Of a stretch of 7,380 nucleotides of DNA, positions 1 through 5,531 are shown in pieces. The stretch is from NCBI GenBank assembly GCA_021776145.1, contig JAJFGM010000062.1, positions 1 through 7,380 on the forward strand. The letters run 5' to 3'. The DNA comes from Kiloniellaceae bacterium (GTDB taxonomy: Bacteria; Pseudomonadota; Alphaproteobacteria; Kiloniellales; Kiloniellaceae). Within the stretch, counting starts at the first letter, position 1. Every line of letters starts with the position of its first letter. The notes under the pieces were generated by a model. That model did not search any database. It was not told the DNA's origin and saw only the letters and a program-made list of their open reading frames with translations. The position numbers and the translations under genes were made by a program.

Positions 1-225
1 AGAGATACTTAAACCACACAGCAACCCCCGGATAGCGGCTCGGTTCAGGTGCCCTCCAGGGATAGGGCTGCAACAGTGAATAAATGGTTAAAGCCGACGC
101 CGTACCGGCCTATCGCGGTGCCGGTCGCCCGTCGCCATCGGACTCGCCAACTGGATGCACCGCCCGCACTCAAGCGTTGCGCAACTAGCCCGCGTGCGGC
201 GTTCGATAATTCTTTCCACCGGGGC

Positions 226-250
226 GGAACCGTTGCCGCGCAACAGCGTT
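226..250 (+). promoter_or_regulatory. Candidate EcfG-type general stress promoter for the PRC-barrel gene
   Basis: GGAAC at 226-230 and CGTT at 247-250 are separated by exactly 16 bases. This matches the consensus GGAAC-N16/17-CGTT recognised by the alphaproteobacterial general stress sigma factor (EcfG/PhyR system). Transcription would begin near 256, leaving a leader of about 60 nt before the start at 316. PRC-barrel and other exported proteins are common members of this regulon in related bacteria, which strengthens the call. The match is seen in the sequence; use of the promoter is inferred. Confidence 0.62.
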
Positions 251-300
251 AACAGTTCAGTGATCCGGCAAAACAGTGTGGATTGCCGCCACTTGAACCT

Positions 301-307
301 AAGGGAG
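301..307 (+). promoter_or_regulatory. Ribosome binding site of the PRC-barrel gene
   Basis: AAGGGAG lies 8 bases before the ATG at 316. It is close to the ideal Shine-Dalgarno sequence and fixes the start so that the protein begins with its signal peptide. Confidence 0.75.
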
Positions 308-315
308 AATTTTAG

Positions 316-996
316 ATGATTCGCAAACGCCTACTCATGGCTGTATCGGGCGCGGCGCTGATGCTGTCGGGCGCGGCTTGGGCACAGTCTAGCACCGACG
401 AAAGCCAGTCGCAGGACCTGACGACCGGTACCGTCGAGTCCACTATGCCCAGCAGCTCGGATACCTCGACAACTGCCGTTGAGAGCGAGCCGACCGCGGC
501 TGACCCGGCGACCACGGCGGGCACCAGTGAGCCGACAGCGGCTGATCCGGCGACCACGGCGGGCACCAGTGAGCCGGTCGCGGACCCGACCAAGGACCCG
601 GCCGCAAGTGGCACGGCGGCAACGGCTGGCGACGAGGGCGCGCTTGAAGGCGCCGTTCGTTACGGTTCGTATAGCGGCGATACCGATAACTTCTCCGGCG
701 CGATCGCCGGCGGCTACTCCGCCGAGGATCTGATTGGCAAAAACGTCGTTGGTAGCGACGGCGATACGGTCGGTGAAATCCACGACCTGCTCATCAGCGA
801 AACCAACACGGTTGAGAAAGTGCTCGTGGACGTCGGTGGTTTCCTCGGCATGGGCGAGCGCCGCGTCGCCTTGAATATCGACGAGCTGGAGCTGTCCGCA
901 GATGGCGAGTTTTCCGCGGACATGACGAAGGAACAGCTGGAGGCCCTGCCCGAATACGAGCAGGTCGACAACTTCTGGAGCGAGCCCCTCGAATAA
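316..996 (+). CDS. Exported PRC-barrel domain protein with a Thr/Ala/Pro-rich repeat linker
   Basis: This 226-residue protein has three parts. Residues 1-23 form a signal peptide: basic start, hydrophobic core, then a signal peptidase I site at Ala-Trp-Ala before Gln24. Residues 24-115 are a low-complexity linker rich in Ser, Thr, Ala, Pro and acidic residues, with two copies of a 14-residue repeat at 58-71 and 72-85. Residues 134-216 are a PRC-barrel domain, recognisable by its opening (Ala-Glu-Asp-Leu-Ile-Gly-Lys followed by Val-Gly-Ser-Asp-Gly) and by the Gly-Glu-Ile-His-Asp-Leu-Leu strand. The mature protein is strongly acidic and probably periplasmic. PRC-barrels mediate protein or ligand contacts; the partner here is unknown. 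A good ribosome site, an EcfG-type promoter upstream and a terminator downstream make it a single-gene unit, probably stress-induced. The exact physiological role cannot be read from sequence. Confidence 0.88.
   Translation: MIRKRLLMAVSGAALMLSGAAWAQSSTDESQSQDLTTGTVESTMPSSSDTSTTAVESEPTAADPATTAGTSEPTAADPATTAGTSEPVADPTKDPAASGTAATAGDEGALEGAVRYGSYSGDTDNFSGAIAGGYSAEDLIGKNVVGSDGDTVGEIHDLLISETNTVEKVLVDVGGFLGMGERRVALNIDELELSADGEFSADMTKEQLEALPEYEQVDNFWSEPLE
487..591 (+). repeat. In-frame 42-bp tandem repeat within the PRC-barrel gene
   Basis: Two full 42-bp units, 487-528 and 529-570, differ at only two bases, both silent. A partial third unit begins at 571 and diverges after the Glu-Pro codons. Each unit encodes Glu-Pro-Thr-Ala-Ala-Asp-Pro-Ala-Thr-Thr-Ala-Gly-Thr-Ser. 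The near identity suggests a recent duplication, so copy number may vary between strains. The repeat forms the flexible linker between the signal peptide and the PRC-barrel. Confidence 0.9.
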
Positions 997-1043
997 CGGG
1001 AACGAGACCCTTAAAAAAATTGTCGAAGCCCCCCTGCACTGCC

Positions 1044-1076
1044 ACGCTGGCATCTTTCGAGATGCCAGCGTTTTTT
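1044..1076 (+). terminator. Intrinsic terminator of the PRC-barrel gene
   Basis: A perfect 12-bp stem (1044-1055 with 1060-1071) closes a TTCG tetraloop at 1056-1059 and runs into six consecutive T at 1071-1076. It lies 48 bases after the stop codon. This is a textbook Rho-independent terminator for rightward transcription. Confidence 0.92.
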
Positions 1077-1077
1077 C

Positions 1078-1423
1078 TTGCTGCGAAAGGCCTCGATGAG
1101 CGAACCGAGGGAGTCCGCGGCCAAGTGCGACCTTGTCGGCGGCCGCCGTGGCGCAACACCCCGCGCTTCGATCAGGCCGCCTCCAGGTCCGATGTGCAGT
1201 GCCCGCGGCGAGCGGCTTTGATGGGGGCGCCTGATTTGCGTCAGGCGCTATCAGTTTCCATTGCCGCCCGGCGTGACAGGCTAATTTTGCGGGCGCTGGC
1301 CGATGCCTGAACCAAGGGTCTGGACCGTGACAGCCAGATTCCACCCGCCGTTGCCGTTGTTCACCCGTCCAGTCAGGAAATGTCCGAGGCGGACGTGCTG
1401 GCGTCTATCCGCCGCCGGCGCGA
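1078..1423. other. Gene-free gap between the PRC-barrel terminator and the acdS 3' end
   Basis: I find no convincing gene on either strand. The open frames across this stretch are fragmentary, lack ribosome sites and have no recognisable motifs. It holds one clear hairpin (1227-1248) and, just beyond the acdS stop, a weak dyad with GGCGG/CCGCC arms at 1388-1392 and 1409-1413 that might shape the acdS 3' end. Confidence 0.5.
1227..1248. repeat. Perfect 8-bp stem hairpin in a gene-free gap
   Basis: GCGCCTGA at 1227-1234 and TCAGGCGC at 1241-1248 are perfect inverted repeats around the 6-base loop TTTGCG. There is no T-run on either side, so it is not a classical intrinsic terminator. It lies about 175 bases beyond the acdS stop and could protect or end that transcript. 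Function unknown. Confidence 0.5.
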
Positions 1424-2446
1424 TCAGCCGTTGCGGTAGAGGTAGCTGTAGGCGTTGATCGCCGGCACGCCGCCGAGGTGGGCATAGAGCACCTTCGCGC
1501 CCGCCGGGAAGAAGCCCTTGCGCACGAGATCGATCATGCCCTGCATGGATTTCCCCTCGTAGACCGGATCGGTCATCATGCCTTCCAGGCGTGCCGCCAG
1601 GCGCATGGCGTCGTTGGTCTCCGCCGAGGGCACGCCGTATTCGGGATAGGCGTATTCGGTCTTCAGTACGACGTCCTCGGGCGCGATCGCCTGGCCGAGT
1701 CCGACCTTGTCGGCGGTTGCCCGGGCGATGCGCAGGATCTGCGCGTGGGTCTGTTCCGGCGTTGCCGAGGCGTCGATGCCAATTACGCGGCGCGCGCGCC
1801 CGTCGGCGGCGAAGCCGACCACCATGCCGGCCTGGGTCGAGCCGGTGACCGAACAGACGACGATGTAGTCGAAGGCGAAGCCGAGCTCGGCCTCCTGCTG
1901 GCGCAGCTCCTCGGCGAAACCGACGAAGCCGAGGCCTCCGAGCGGATGGTCCGAGGCACCGGCCGGGATGGCATAGGGTTTGCCGCCCTTGGCCTTGACG
2001 TCCTCCAGCGCGCGTTCCCAGCTCTCTCGAACGCCGATGTCGAAACCCTCGTCGACCAGTTCGACCTCGGCCCCCATGAGCCGCGACATCAGGATGTTGC
2101 CGACGCGGTCGTAGACGGCGTCGTTGAAGGGCACCCAGCTTTCCTGCACCAGGCGGCATTTCATGCCGATCTTGGCCGCCACCGCCGCGACCTGGCGGGT
2201 GTGGTTCGACTGCACGCCGCCGATGGTCACCAGGGTGTCGCAATTCTGGCGGATCGCCTCGGGCACGAGGTATTCCAGCTTGCGCACCTTGTTGCCGCCA
2301 AAGGCCAGCCCGCTGTTGCAGTCCTCGCGCTTGGCATAGAGCTCGACGGCGCCGCCGAGATGCTTGGACAGGCGCTCCAGCTTCTCGATCGGCGTCGGGC
2401 CGAAGGTGAGCGTGTGGCGGGGGAACTTCTCTTCCAGATTGAGCAT
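1424..2446 (-). CDS. acdS: 1-aminocyclopropane-1-carboxylate (ACC) deaminase
   Basis: This 340-residue PLP enzyme opens the cyclopropane ring of ACC, the plant ethylene precursor, to give 2-oxobutyrate and ammonia in the cytoplasm. Alignment from memory with Pseudomonas ACC deaminase is nearly continuous with a two-residue offset. The PLP lysine is Lys53 (in Gly-Gly-Asn-Lys-Val-Arg-Lys), the nucleophilic serine Ser80 (in Gln-Ser-Asn-His), and Tyr296-Glu297 and Leu324 correspond to Tyr294, Glu295 and Leu322. Glu and Leu at the last two positions separate true deaminases from D-cysteine desulfhydrases, so this should be a genuine ACC deaminase. Length matches the family. A ribosome site (GGAGAG on the minus strand, complement of 2453-2458) lies 6 bases before the ATG. 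It is divergent from an Lrp-type regulator, as acdS often is. In other bacteria the trait is typical of plant-associated strains, and catabolism of ACC as a nitrogen source is the other use. Confidence 0.95.
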   Translation of the reverse strand: MLNLEEKFPRHTLTFGPTPIEKLERLSKHLGGAVELYAKREDCNSGLAFGGNKVRKLEYLVPEAIRQNCDTLVTIGGVQSNHTRQVAAVAAKIGMKCRLVQESWVPFNDAVYDRVGNILMSRLMGAEVELVDEGFDIGVRESWERALEDVKAKGGKPYAIPAGASDHPLGGLGFVGFAEELRQQEAELGFAFDYIVVCSVTGSTQAGMVVGFAADGRARRVIGIDASATPEQTHAQILRIARATADKVGLGQAIAPEDVVLKTEYAYPEYGVPSAETNDAMRLAARLEGMMTDPVYEGKSMQGMIDLVRKGFFPAGAKVLYAHLGGVPAINAYSYLYRNG

Positions 2447-2563
2447 GGCGGGCTCTCCAGTTTGGCGGTGTTTCGGCGCGGAGATTAGCGGCGGGAAGGC
2501 GAAATGTGCTCTCTCATTTTCCGATTTTGTGATCGCAGTTGGTCTATTTATTGCCTATTATGA

Positions 2564-2569
2564 ATTATA
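2564..2569 (-). promoter_or_regulatory. Candidate -10 element of the acdS promoter
   Basis: Read on the minus strand, 2569-2564 is a perfect TATAAT. No good -35 hexamer sits 16-18 bases upstream; the closest TTGATT is only 14 bases away. A strong -10 with a poor -35 fits a promoter that needs an activator, as known for AcdR-controlled acdS. The start site would be near 2557, giving a leader of about 110 nt. Confidence 0.5.
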
Positions 2570-2595
2570 TTGATCGAATTCTGAATCAAATTCGA
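2570..2595. promoter_or_regulatory. Candidate Lrp/AcdR operator between acdS and its regulator
   Basis: Two overlapping inverted repeats lie in a strikingly AT-rich patch. TCGAATT (2574-2580) pairs with AATTCGA (2589-2595), and TTGAT (2570-2574) pairs with ATCAA (2585-2589). A further GAATT lies at 2562-2566. The site covers the -35 region of the candidate acdS promoter and ends just before the regulator's ribosome site, so one bound regulator could activate acdS and repress itself. Lrp-family proteins bind such AT-rich imperfect dyads. Binding is inferred. Confidence 0.5.
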
Positions 2596-2611
2596 AAGGA
2601 TCGGTCACGAA

Positions 2612-3070
2612 GTGACTCTCGATCGTATCGACATGAAGATCCTCCGCTTGTTGCAGCGCGACGGGCGCATGGGCAACGCCGAGGTGGCGCGCCGAGTCAG
2701 TACCAGCCAGGCGACCTGCTATCGGCGCATTCAGCGCCTCTTCGCCGAGGGTTACATCGAGGGCGTGGCGGCGCGTGTGTCGCCGCGGAAGGTCGAGCGC
2801 GCCACGCTGGTTCTGGTCGGCGTGGTGCTCGACCGCTCGACGCCCGAAAGCTTTTCCGCCTTCGAGGCGGCGATCCGTGATCTGCCCTTCATCCTCGACT
2901 GCCATCTCGTGGCCGGCGACTTCGACTTTTTCCTCAAAATCCGCGTGCGCGACATGGCCGACTTCAACCGCCTGCATGCCGAGGCCCTGATCGCCCTGCC
3001 GGGGGTGCGCCAGACCCGCACCTTCTTCGTCATGAAAGAGGTGGTCGATAACGCGCCACTGGATTTCTAA
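2612..3070 (+). CDS. acdR: Lrp/AsnC-family transcriptional regulator, probably AcdR
   Basis: This 152-residue protein has the full Lrp/AsnC architecture. Residues 3-62 are a winged helix-turn-helix starting with the typical Leu-Asp-Arg-Ile-Asp-Met-Lys-Ile-Leu and Gln-Arg-Asp-Gly-Arg. Residues about 66-142 are the RAM (AsnC ligand-binding) domain with the conserved Val-Ala-Gly-Asp-Phe-Asp-Phe-Phe-Leu-Lys strand. The start is GTG: AAAGGA at 2595-2600 lies 11 bases before it, and starting at the later ATG (2633) would cut into the conserved N-terminus. Its divergent position beside acdS matches acdR, the Lrp-like activator of acdS described in Pseudomonas and rhizobia, so ACC-responsive control of acdS is the likely role. 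The family assignment is firm; the specific identity rests on context. Confidence 0.85.
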   Translation: MTLDRIDMKILRLLQRDGRMGNAEVARRVSTSQATCYRRIQRLFAEGYIEGVAARVSPRKVERATLVLVGVVLDRSTPESFSAFEAAIRDLPFILDCHLVAGDFDFFLKIRVRDMADFNRLHAEALIALPGVRQTRTFFVMKEVVDNAPLDF

Positions 3071-3085
3071 GCCGGCGTTGCCGGC
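3071..3085. terminator. Weak hairpin between convergent 3' ends
   Basis: GCCGGC (3071-3076), GTT, then GCCGGC (3080-3085) form a 6-bp stem with a 3-base loop. It sits exactly between the regulator's stop codon and the end of the leftward dehydrogenase relic. There is no T-run, so termination is only a possibility; because GCCGGC is itself a palindrome, other pairings exist. Confidence 0.25.
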
Positions 3086-3087
3086 CG

Positions 3088-3279
3088 TTAGTAGGCGCGT
3101 TCGGAAGCGACGATGTTGCGCGGGCTTTCGCCCTGCATCAGGCGGCGGGCATTATCGAGCACGAGATCGAGGGTACGCGGCAGGGCGTCGTCGAGATGGC
3201 GCTGACTGAAGCGGAAGACCTCGGCGTCCTCCGGCGTGCTCTACAGGTGCAGGTGAAAGGGCGTGTTCGCCGATGGCAT
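3088..3279 (-). pseudogene. Relic of a D-2-hydroxyacid dehydrogenase-like gene (internal deletion and stop)
   Basis: Read leftward from an ATG at 3279-3277, the frame gives 12 codons ending Phe-His-Leu-His-Leu, then TAG at 3243-3241. After the stop, 50 more protein-like codons follow in the same frame to TAA at 3090-3088. The part before and just after the stop (about 35 codons) resembles the N-terminus of a D-isomer-specific 2-hydroxyacid dehydrogenase. The last 30 codons resemble the C-terminus of the same family: Leu-Val-Leu-Asp-Asn-Ala-Arg-Arg, then Gly-Glu-Ser-Pro-Arg-Asn-Ile-Val, like the usual LDNLRR...GEPLRNVV. The catalytic and NAD-binding middle, some 250 codons, is missing. AAGAAGG on the minus strand lies 7 bases before the ATG, so the original start region seems preserved. 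I recognise the ends from family memory, not from a search. Confidence 0.55.
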
Positions 3280-3340
3280 GGGGGAACCTTCTTTGTGACG
3301 ACCGGGGACGAAAATAGGCCGAGTTGGCCCGCCTGCCAGC

Positions 3341-3369
3341 CTGTCACGCGGCAAAAGCCCTGTTATGAT
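3341..3369 (+). promoter_or_regulatory. Candidate sigma-70-type promoter of the Ldh2 dehydrogenase gene
   Basis: CTGTCA (3341-3346, four of six matches to the -35 consensus) lies 17 bases before TATGAT (3364-3369, five of six). A TG one base upstream of the -10 (3361-3362) makes it an extended -10. Transcription would start near 3376, about 70 bases before the chosen start codon. Confidence 0.5.
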
Positions 3370-3398
3370 GGCGTCTTCAGATGACGTCTTATGATGAC
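3360..3398 (+). repeat. Three head-to-tail 13-bp repeats over the Ldh2 promoter (candidate operator array)
   Basis: Three directly adjacent 13-mers occur: CTGTTATGATGGC (3360-3372), GTCTTCAGATGAC (3373-3385) and GTCTTATGATGAC (3386-3398). Copies 2 and 3 match at 11 of 13 positions, copies 1 and 3 at 10 of 13. Each unit also has partial dyad symmetry (GTC at one end, GAC at the other). The array covers the candidate -10 and the expected start of transcription, where a bound protein would block RNA polymerase. It could alternatively be a chance duplication of the promoter -10. Confidence 0.5.
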
Positions 3399-3447
3399 TC
3401 CGGGCAACAGCCTGCCGCGGCACCCCAACGGCGCAAAAGGAAATGAT

Positions 3448-4512
3448 ATGAAGTTCGATGCCTCGCACCTCGTCGGTCTTGTCGGGGCGATCCTGCGGGC
3501 TGGCGGCAGCACGGCGGCGGAAGCCGACCTCGTCGCCAACCATCTGGTCGTCGCCAACCTCTTCGGCCATGACAGCCACGGCGTCGGCATGGTGCCGACC
3601 TATGTGACCGACCTGCACGGCGGTGCCTTGCGCCCGGGCACCGCGGTGAAGCTGGACAAGGAAGACGGCTCGATTCTGGTTTTCGACGGCGCTCGCGGTT
3701 ATGGCCGCGTCGTCGCCGGCGAGATGATGGCGCAGTTGATCGAACGTTGCCGCGGCAGTGGCCTGGTGCTGGCCTCGCTGCGCAACGCGCATCACCTCGG
3801 GCGTATCGGTGCTTTCGGCGAGATGGCGGCGGAGGCGGGCCTGATTTCGCTGCACTTCGTCAACGTGCACGGTCATCATGCCCTGGTGGCGCCCTTTGGC
3901 GGCCGTGACGCGCGCTTTTCCACGGACCCAATCTGTATTGCCGTGCCGCGCCAAGGCGAACGCGCGCCGGTGGTGCTCGACATGGCAACCAGCCGCGTCG
4001 CCTTTGGCAAGGTGCGCGTGGCGCACAATGCCGGACGCAGACTGGCGCCCGGGTTGGTGCTCGACAAGGCGGGCGAGCCGAGCGAGGATCCGGCGGTGAT
4101 GTTCGGCGATCCGCGCGGTGCCCTGCTGCCCTTTGGCGAGCACAAGGGCTTCGGTCTGGCGGTGATGTGCGAACTGCTTGCCGGGGCCCTGTCGGGCGGC
4201 GGTACCATGCAGCCCGAGACGCCACGCGACGTCGGCGTGCTCAACAATATGCTGACCCTGGTGGTGGAGCCGGGGCGGCTCATCGACCTCGACTGGTTCC
4301 ACCGCGAGATGGAAGCCTTTCTGGCGCATGCCAAGGCTTCACCGCCGCGCGATCCGGCGCACCCCGTGTTGGTGCCCGGCGAGAGCGAGCGGCTGTTCCG
4401 CGAAACCCGTGCCCGCGACGGCATCGAGGTCGACGATATGACTTGGGGCGAGATGCTTGCCGCCGCCGAGAGCGTTGGTTTGACGCGGAGTGACCTCGAG
4501 GCCCACAAGTAA
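3448..4512 (+). CDS. Ldh2-family malate/L-lactate (hydroxycarboxylate) dehydrogenase, YbiC/HcxB-like
   Basis: This 354-residue cytoplasmic oxidoreductase of the malate/L-lactate dehydrogenase (Ldh2) family uses NAD(P) to interconvert a 2-hydroxy acid and a 2-oxo acid. It strongly resembles E. coli YbiC (HcxB) along its length: Gly-His-Asp-Ser-His-Gly at 40-45, Asn-Ala-His-His-Leu-Gly-Arg-Ile-Gly at 113-121, Phe-Ser-Thr-Asp-Pro at 157-161, a Met-Ala-Thr-Ser strand near 180, and Gly-Glu-His-Lys-Gly at 230-234. I chose the ATG at 3448 because AAAAGGA (3435-3441) lies 6 bases before it and homologs begin there. The in-frame ATG at 3391 would add 19 unlike residues and lies inside the 13-bp repeat array. 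The substrate is not determined; malate, lactate, 2-hydroxybutyrate or 2-hydroxyglutarate are all possible. Arginase follows 71 bases later on the same strand and may be co-transcribed. Confidence 0.88.
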   Translation: MKFDASHLVGLVGAILRAGGSTAAEADLVANHLVVANLFGHDSHGVGMVPTYVTDLHGGALRPGTAVKLDKEDGSILVFDGARGYGRVVAGEMMAQLIERCRGSGLVLASLRNAHHLGRIGAFGEMAAEAGLISLHFVNVHGHHALVAPFGGRDARFSTDPICIAVPRQGERAPVVLDMATSRVAFGKVRVAHNAGRRLAPGLVLDKAGEPSEDPAVMFGDPRGALLPFGEHKGFGLAVMCELLAGALSGGGTMQPETPRDVGVLNNMLTLVVEPGRLIDLDWFHREMEAFLAHAKASPPRDPAHPVLVPGESERLFRETRARDGIEVDDMTWGEMLAAAESVGLTRSDLEAHK

Positions 4513-4557
4513 CAAAGCTGCGCGCCGGCCCGGTCGGGCACGGCCTGAGATGAACTC

Positions 4558-4587
4558 AAGGGGAAAGCGATGCGAGTGCGGCCATGA
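4558..4587 (+). other. Possible five-codon arginine-containing minigene coupled to arginase
   Basis: The only good Shine-Dalgarno sequence before arginase, AAGGGGA at 4558-4564, is 5 bases from an ATG at 4570 but 19 bases from the arginase ATG at 4584. The ATG at 4570 opens a short frame, Met-Arg-Val-Arg-Pro, whose TGA (4585-4587) overlaps the arginase start as ATGA. The layout suggests translational coupling: ribosomes end the minigene and restart on arginase. Two of the five codons are for arginine, the substrate of arginase, so the leader may also sense arginyl-tRNA supply. The geometry is seen; the function is inferred. Confidence 0.4.
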
Positions 4588-5531
4588 ACGATTCCACCCC
4601 AAGGGACAAGCCGATCCACCTGATCGGCGCGCCGACCGACATCGGTGCCGGCCGCCGCGGTGCCTCCATGGGGCCCGAGGCGCTGCGCGTCGCCGGCATC
4701 GACCGCGTGTTGGAGCGTCTCGGCCGCGGCGTCGTCGACCTCGGCAACCTTTCGGGCCCGATGAACCCGCGCGCCAAGCCGGTCGACGGCTATCGCCACC
4801 TGCAAGAGACGACGGAGTGGTGCCGCGCCGTCTATGGGGCCGTCGGCGACAGCCTGCGCCAGGGTGCCTTGCCGCTGCTGCTTGGCGGCGACCACTGCCT
4901 GGCCATCGGCTCGATCGCGGCGGTCGCCGACCACTGTGTCGAACAGGGCCTGCCGCTGACCGTGCTGTGGCTCGACGCCCACGCCGACTTCAACACGCCC
5001 AAAACGACACCGTCGGGCAACATCCACGGCATGCCGGTGGCTATTCTCTGCGGCCAGGGGCCGGATCAACTGACCGGGATTGGCAAGACCGTGCCGGCGA
5101 TCGAGCCGTCACGCTTCATCCAGCTCGGCATTCGCTCGGTCGACCATCAGGAGAAGCTGGCGATCAAGGATGCCGGCATATTGATTTACGACATGCGCCG
5201 CATCGACGAACTGCGCATGCGCAAGGTGATGCAGGAGATCCTCACCCGCATCGCCGACAGCGGCGGCCACCTGCACCTCAGTTTCGACGTCGACTTCCTC
5301 GATCCGACAATCGCGCCGGGTGTCGCAACGACCGTGACTGGCGGTCCCTCCTACCGCGAGGCGCAGCTCTGCATGGAAATGCTGCACGATTCCGCGCAGG
5401 TCGGCTCCATCGACATCATGGAGCTCAACCCGGCCATGGACAGCCAGAACCAGACCGCCAAGGTCGCCGTTGAACTCATCGCCAGCCTCTTCGGCGAACA
5501 AATCCTCGCCCGCCATACGCCTTTCGAATAG
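4584..5531 (+). CDS. rocF: Arginase (L-arginine amidinohydrolase)
   Basis: This 315-residue cytoplasmic binuclear manganese enzyme hydrolyses arginine to ornithine and urea. All six metal ligands are present: His104 (Gly-Gly-Asp-His), Asp131, His133 and Asp135 (Asp-Ala-His-Ala-Asp), Asp235 and Asp237 (Ser-Phe-Asp-Val-Asp). The arginase substrate loop is intact: Asn137, Ser144 and His148 in Asn-Thr-Pro...Ser-Gly-Asn-Ile-His-Gly correspond to Asn130, Ser137 and His141 of human arginase. Asp187 and Glu190 (in Gly-Ile-Arg-Ser-Val-Asp-His-Gln-Glu) and Glu280 complete the pocket. This loop separates arginase from agmatinase and formimidoylglutamase. No in-frame start lies between the ATG at 4584 and an upstream stop at 4551, so the start is forced. 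It has no well-placed ribosome site of its own and may be coupled to the upstream minigene. It follows the Ldh2 gene and is probably in the same operon. The reaction is near certain; the symbol follows Bacillus usage. Confidence 0.94.
   Translation: MNDSTPRDKPIHLIGAPTDIGAGRRGASMGPEALRVAGIDRVLERLGRGVVDLGNLSGPMNPRAKPVDGYRHLQETTEWCRAVYGAVGDSLRQGALPLLLGGDHCLAIGSIAAVADHCVEQGLPLTVLWLDAHADFNTPKTTPSGNIHGMPVAILCGQGPDQLTGIGKTVPAIEPSRFIQLGIRSVDHQEKLAIKDAGILIYDMRRIDELRMRKVMQEILTRIADSGGHLHLSFDVDFLDPTIAPGVATTVTGGPSYREAQLCMEMLHDSAQVGSIDIMELNPAMDSQNQTAKVAVELIASLFGEQILARHTPFE

Larger units (their letters stand above)
1..315. other. Gene-free upstream region
   Basis: No reading frame here looks like a real protein. 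The one open frame, 49-252 on the plus strand, is rich in Arg and Pro, has no Shine-Dalgarno sequence and resembles no family I know. The stretch is less GC-rich than the genes around it. It contains an EcfG-type promoter at 226-250 and short dyads: GTTGCGCAAC at 176-185, and ACCGGC/GCCGGT arms at 104-109 and 120-125. I assign no function to the dyads. Confidence 0.5.

Noticed and set aside
49..252. Plus-strand frame of 67 codons before the PRC-barrel gene
   Set aside because: No ribosome site, Arg/Pro-rich random-looking composition, and it runs through the EcfG-type promoter.
1014..1076. A-run at 1014-1020 as the leftward half of a bidirectional terminator
   Set aside because: The A-run is more than 20 bases from the hairpin, too far to act as a T-tract for leftward transcription.
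331..1344. Long minus-strand frame of 337 codons opposite the PRC-barrel gene
   Set aside because: It reads the complement of a clear gene and its terminator; Arg-rich composition and no motif. A GC-driven shadow.
1478..2488. Plus-strand frame of 336 codons opposite acdS
   Set aside because: Antisense shadow of a strongly conserved enzyme; His/Asp/Gly-rich composition typical of reading GC-rich codons backwards.
3391..3447. Upstream ATG start for the Ldh2 gene
   Set aside because: It lies inside the 13-bp repeats with no ribosome site and adds 19 residues unlike the family; the ATG at 3448 has AAAAGGA at good spacing.
4528..4539. GCCCG-GT-CGGGC dyad between the Ldh2 and arginase genes
   Set aside because: The loop is only two bases and there is no T-run, so it is not a credible terminator; it is expected by chance at this GC content.
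3876..5069. Minus-strand frame opposite the Ldh2 and arginase genes
   Set aside because: It crosses two well-supported plus-strand genes and lacks any recognisable domain.
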